Assembly (NCBI GenBank): GCA_963974485.1
Contig: CAXBBS010000010.1
Coordinates: 19,606-83,605 of the forward strand
Direction of reading: 5' to 3'
Source: JAALKW01 sp963974485
GTDB lineage: Bacteria; Pseudomonadota; Gammaproteobacteria; Legionellales; Legionellaceae
Length of the DNA stretch: 64,000 nucleotides
Under the pieces are notes generated by a model that was given only the letters and a program-made list of their open reading frames with translations, was not told the origin of the DNA and did not search any database. The first letter of the stretch is position 1. The number at the start of each line of letters is the position of its first letter. The translations under genes were made by a program, and so were the position numbers. Shown here piece after piece: positions 63,065-64,000 of the stretch.

Positions 63065-63967
63065 ATGCACGTATACCTGTTTTGCTTAAGCATTATTGTT
63101 ACTCCCATGATACATGCCACCAAAGTCGCCATCATTGGTGGGGGTCTTGCGGGTTTGTCCGCTGCAAAAAAACTGAATGAAGCGAAAGTTGAGACGGTGC
63201 TGTTTGAAGCGTCAGAACATTTTGGTGGACGCGTGGGTACGAAAATTAATCCTTATGGTAAAGCATTTTATAATACGGGGGGCGAGTTTATTGATTCAAC
63301 TCAGTCTGAAATACGTGAACTAGTACGTGAATTAGGCTTGGATCTCAAAACATGGTACGAACCGAGTAATAAAAATTTAGTAGAGACCGTGATCTACGAT
63401 GGTCAAAATTTTGAGACAGACCATGAATATTTAGATCCGTTTTATTCGAAAAACACTGATGAAAAAAAATATTTAGAAAAACTTGTTGCTGATATTAAGC
63501 TATTAAAATCTGATGGGGCTTCTTCAAGAGCACAACGCATTAAACACATGTCGATTAAAGACTATATCCTAACCGAGCTGGAATTCCCTGATAAATTAGC
63601 GAAATATCTTTTTTCCACGCTTGAAAGCTATTATGCGCAAGAAGTTAATATGATTACGGCCGGCGCTATCGATGAACTGCTGATTGATTTAGATAAGCGT
63701 GTTTATGCCGCAAGCAATAAGCATGATGAGAAATACCGAGTGGTGGGTGGTACAGGAGCAATCATTGAGGCGCTTCTTCGTGATATGCCGACTTGGAATT
63801 ATATTACGGCTTACTCAAATACTCCGGTGAATCAAATATCAAAATCAGGTGATCAATATATTATTAATCATCAATATGACGAAGTGTTTGATTATGTGAT
63901 TTCAACACTTCCGCCGCCGGTACTCAATCAAATTGATGTCGATATTTATAGTGGACCCCATCGATGA
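63065..63967 (+). CDS. FAD-dependent amine oxidase-like protein, apparently truncated
   Basis: The first 300 residues are a flavin amine oxidase: a signal-like N-terminus (YLFCLSIIVTPMIHA), the dinucleotide-binding VAIIGGGLAGLSAAKKL, FEASEHFGGRVGT, FYNTGGEFID, and in the middle YRVVGGTGAIIEALL and YVISTLPPPVL. The chain stops at YSGPHR, where family members continue for another 120-200 residues with the C-terminal FAD-binding part. The frame ends 15 nt after a TGGAC that pairs with GTCCA at the window edge, so an insertion element may have cut the gene. The enzyme is probably inactive as it stands; the remainder could lie beyond the window. Confidence 0.75.
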   Translation: MHVYLFCLSIIVTPMIHATKVAIIGGGLAGLSAAKKLNEAKVETVLFEASEHFGGRVGTKINPYGKAFYNTGGEFIDSTQSEIRELVRELGLDLKTWYEPSNKNLVETVIYDGQNFETDHEYLDPFYSKNTDEKKYLEKLVADIKLLKSDGASSRAQRIKHMSIKDYILTELEFPDKLAKYLFSTLESYYAQEVNMITAGAIDELLIDLDKRVYAASNKHDEKYRVVGGTGAIIEALLRDMPTWNYITAYSNTPVNQISKSGDQYIINHQYDEVFDYVISTLPPPVLNQIDVDIYSGPHR

Positions 63968-64000
63968 GACAGCAAAACCTTAAATCTTAGATAGTGTCCA
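63952..64000. mobile_element. Possible insertion-sequence end at the window edge
   Basis: The amine oxidase frame breaks here. The 49 bases begin TGGACCCCA and end AGTGTCCA, so TGGAC faces GTCCA as a short inverted pair, of the type found at IS3-family termini. No transposase is visible because the window ends. Low certainty. Confidence 0.25.

Overview
The window reads as a chromosomal segment (roughly 40% GC by eye) of a host-associated gammaproteobacterium, most likely a member of the Legionellales or a close relative. This is an inference. The gene order lipoprotein-aceE-aceF-lpd-lytic transglycosylase lipoprotein, the 4-hydroxyphenylpyruvate dioxygenase operon, a mitochondrial-carrier-family protein, ankyrin repeats and many single effector-like genes set among housekeeping genes all fit that group. 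No secretion-system genes are present here, so translocation of any protein is a prediction only.

Layout. 0-2 kb: 3' part of an ankyrin-repeat membrane protein, then a 9-bp minisatellite. 2-11 kb: MFS transporter, YdgA-like protein, fis, prs, tRNA-Gln, lolB, coaD, a PlsC-type acyltransferase, a poly-Ser membrane protein, a fatty acid desaturase and zipA. 11-19.8 kb: a tightly coupled nine-gene chemosensory operon (cheW, cheR-TPR, cheW, cytoplasmic PAS-receptor, cheA-REC, cheB, a lone receiver, cheC-like, PAS-GGDEF). It resembles a Wsp-type pathway with c-di-GMP output, rebuilt with a CheC-like protein and a cyclase lacking a receiver. 19.8-25.6 kb: gpsA, secB, rhodanese, carB, greA. 25.6-34 kb: class B acid phosphatase, an unknown protein, tyrosine catabolism (hpd-fahA-maiA), an OTU-like protein whose motifs occur in permuted order, a Ser-rich membrane protein, an O-methyltransferase and leucine dehydrogenase. 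34-42.7 kb: GDPD, Kef-type antiporter, Cys-rich lipoprotein, the pyruvate dehydrogenase complex and a transglycosylase. 42.7-46.4 kb: two small proteins sharing a C-terminal tail, then adk, thioredoxin, a methyltransferase and hpt.

46.4-54 kb is the most unusual part. A 1680-codon protein with an adenosine-deaminase-like domain lies between hpt and a decayed second copy of the hpt 3' end, as if the block was inserted or duplicated there. A large unknown membrane protein and an L,D-transpeptidase follow. 54.5-58.2 kb: a FadN-type beta-oxidation enzyme and its thiolase. 58.2-62.6 kb: four minus-strand genes of effector-like character (GDSL lipase, a helical protein ending in the CaaX box CSIM, a mitochondrial carrier protein, an LDAH-like hydrolase), then a cupin. 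The window ends in an amine oxidase that stops early next to a possible insertion-element end.

The strongest leads are the permuted OTU-like protein, the CaaX protein beside the mitochondrial carrier, the giant deaminase-domain protein with its hpt-derived flanking repeats, and the hybrid chemosensory/c-di-GMP operon. All functions are read from motifs and context by eye; no database search was possible.
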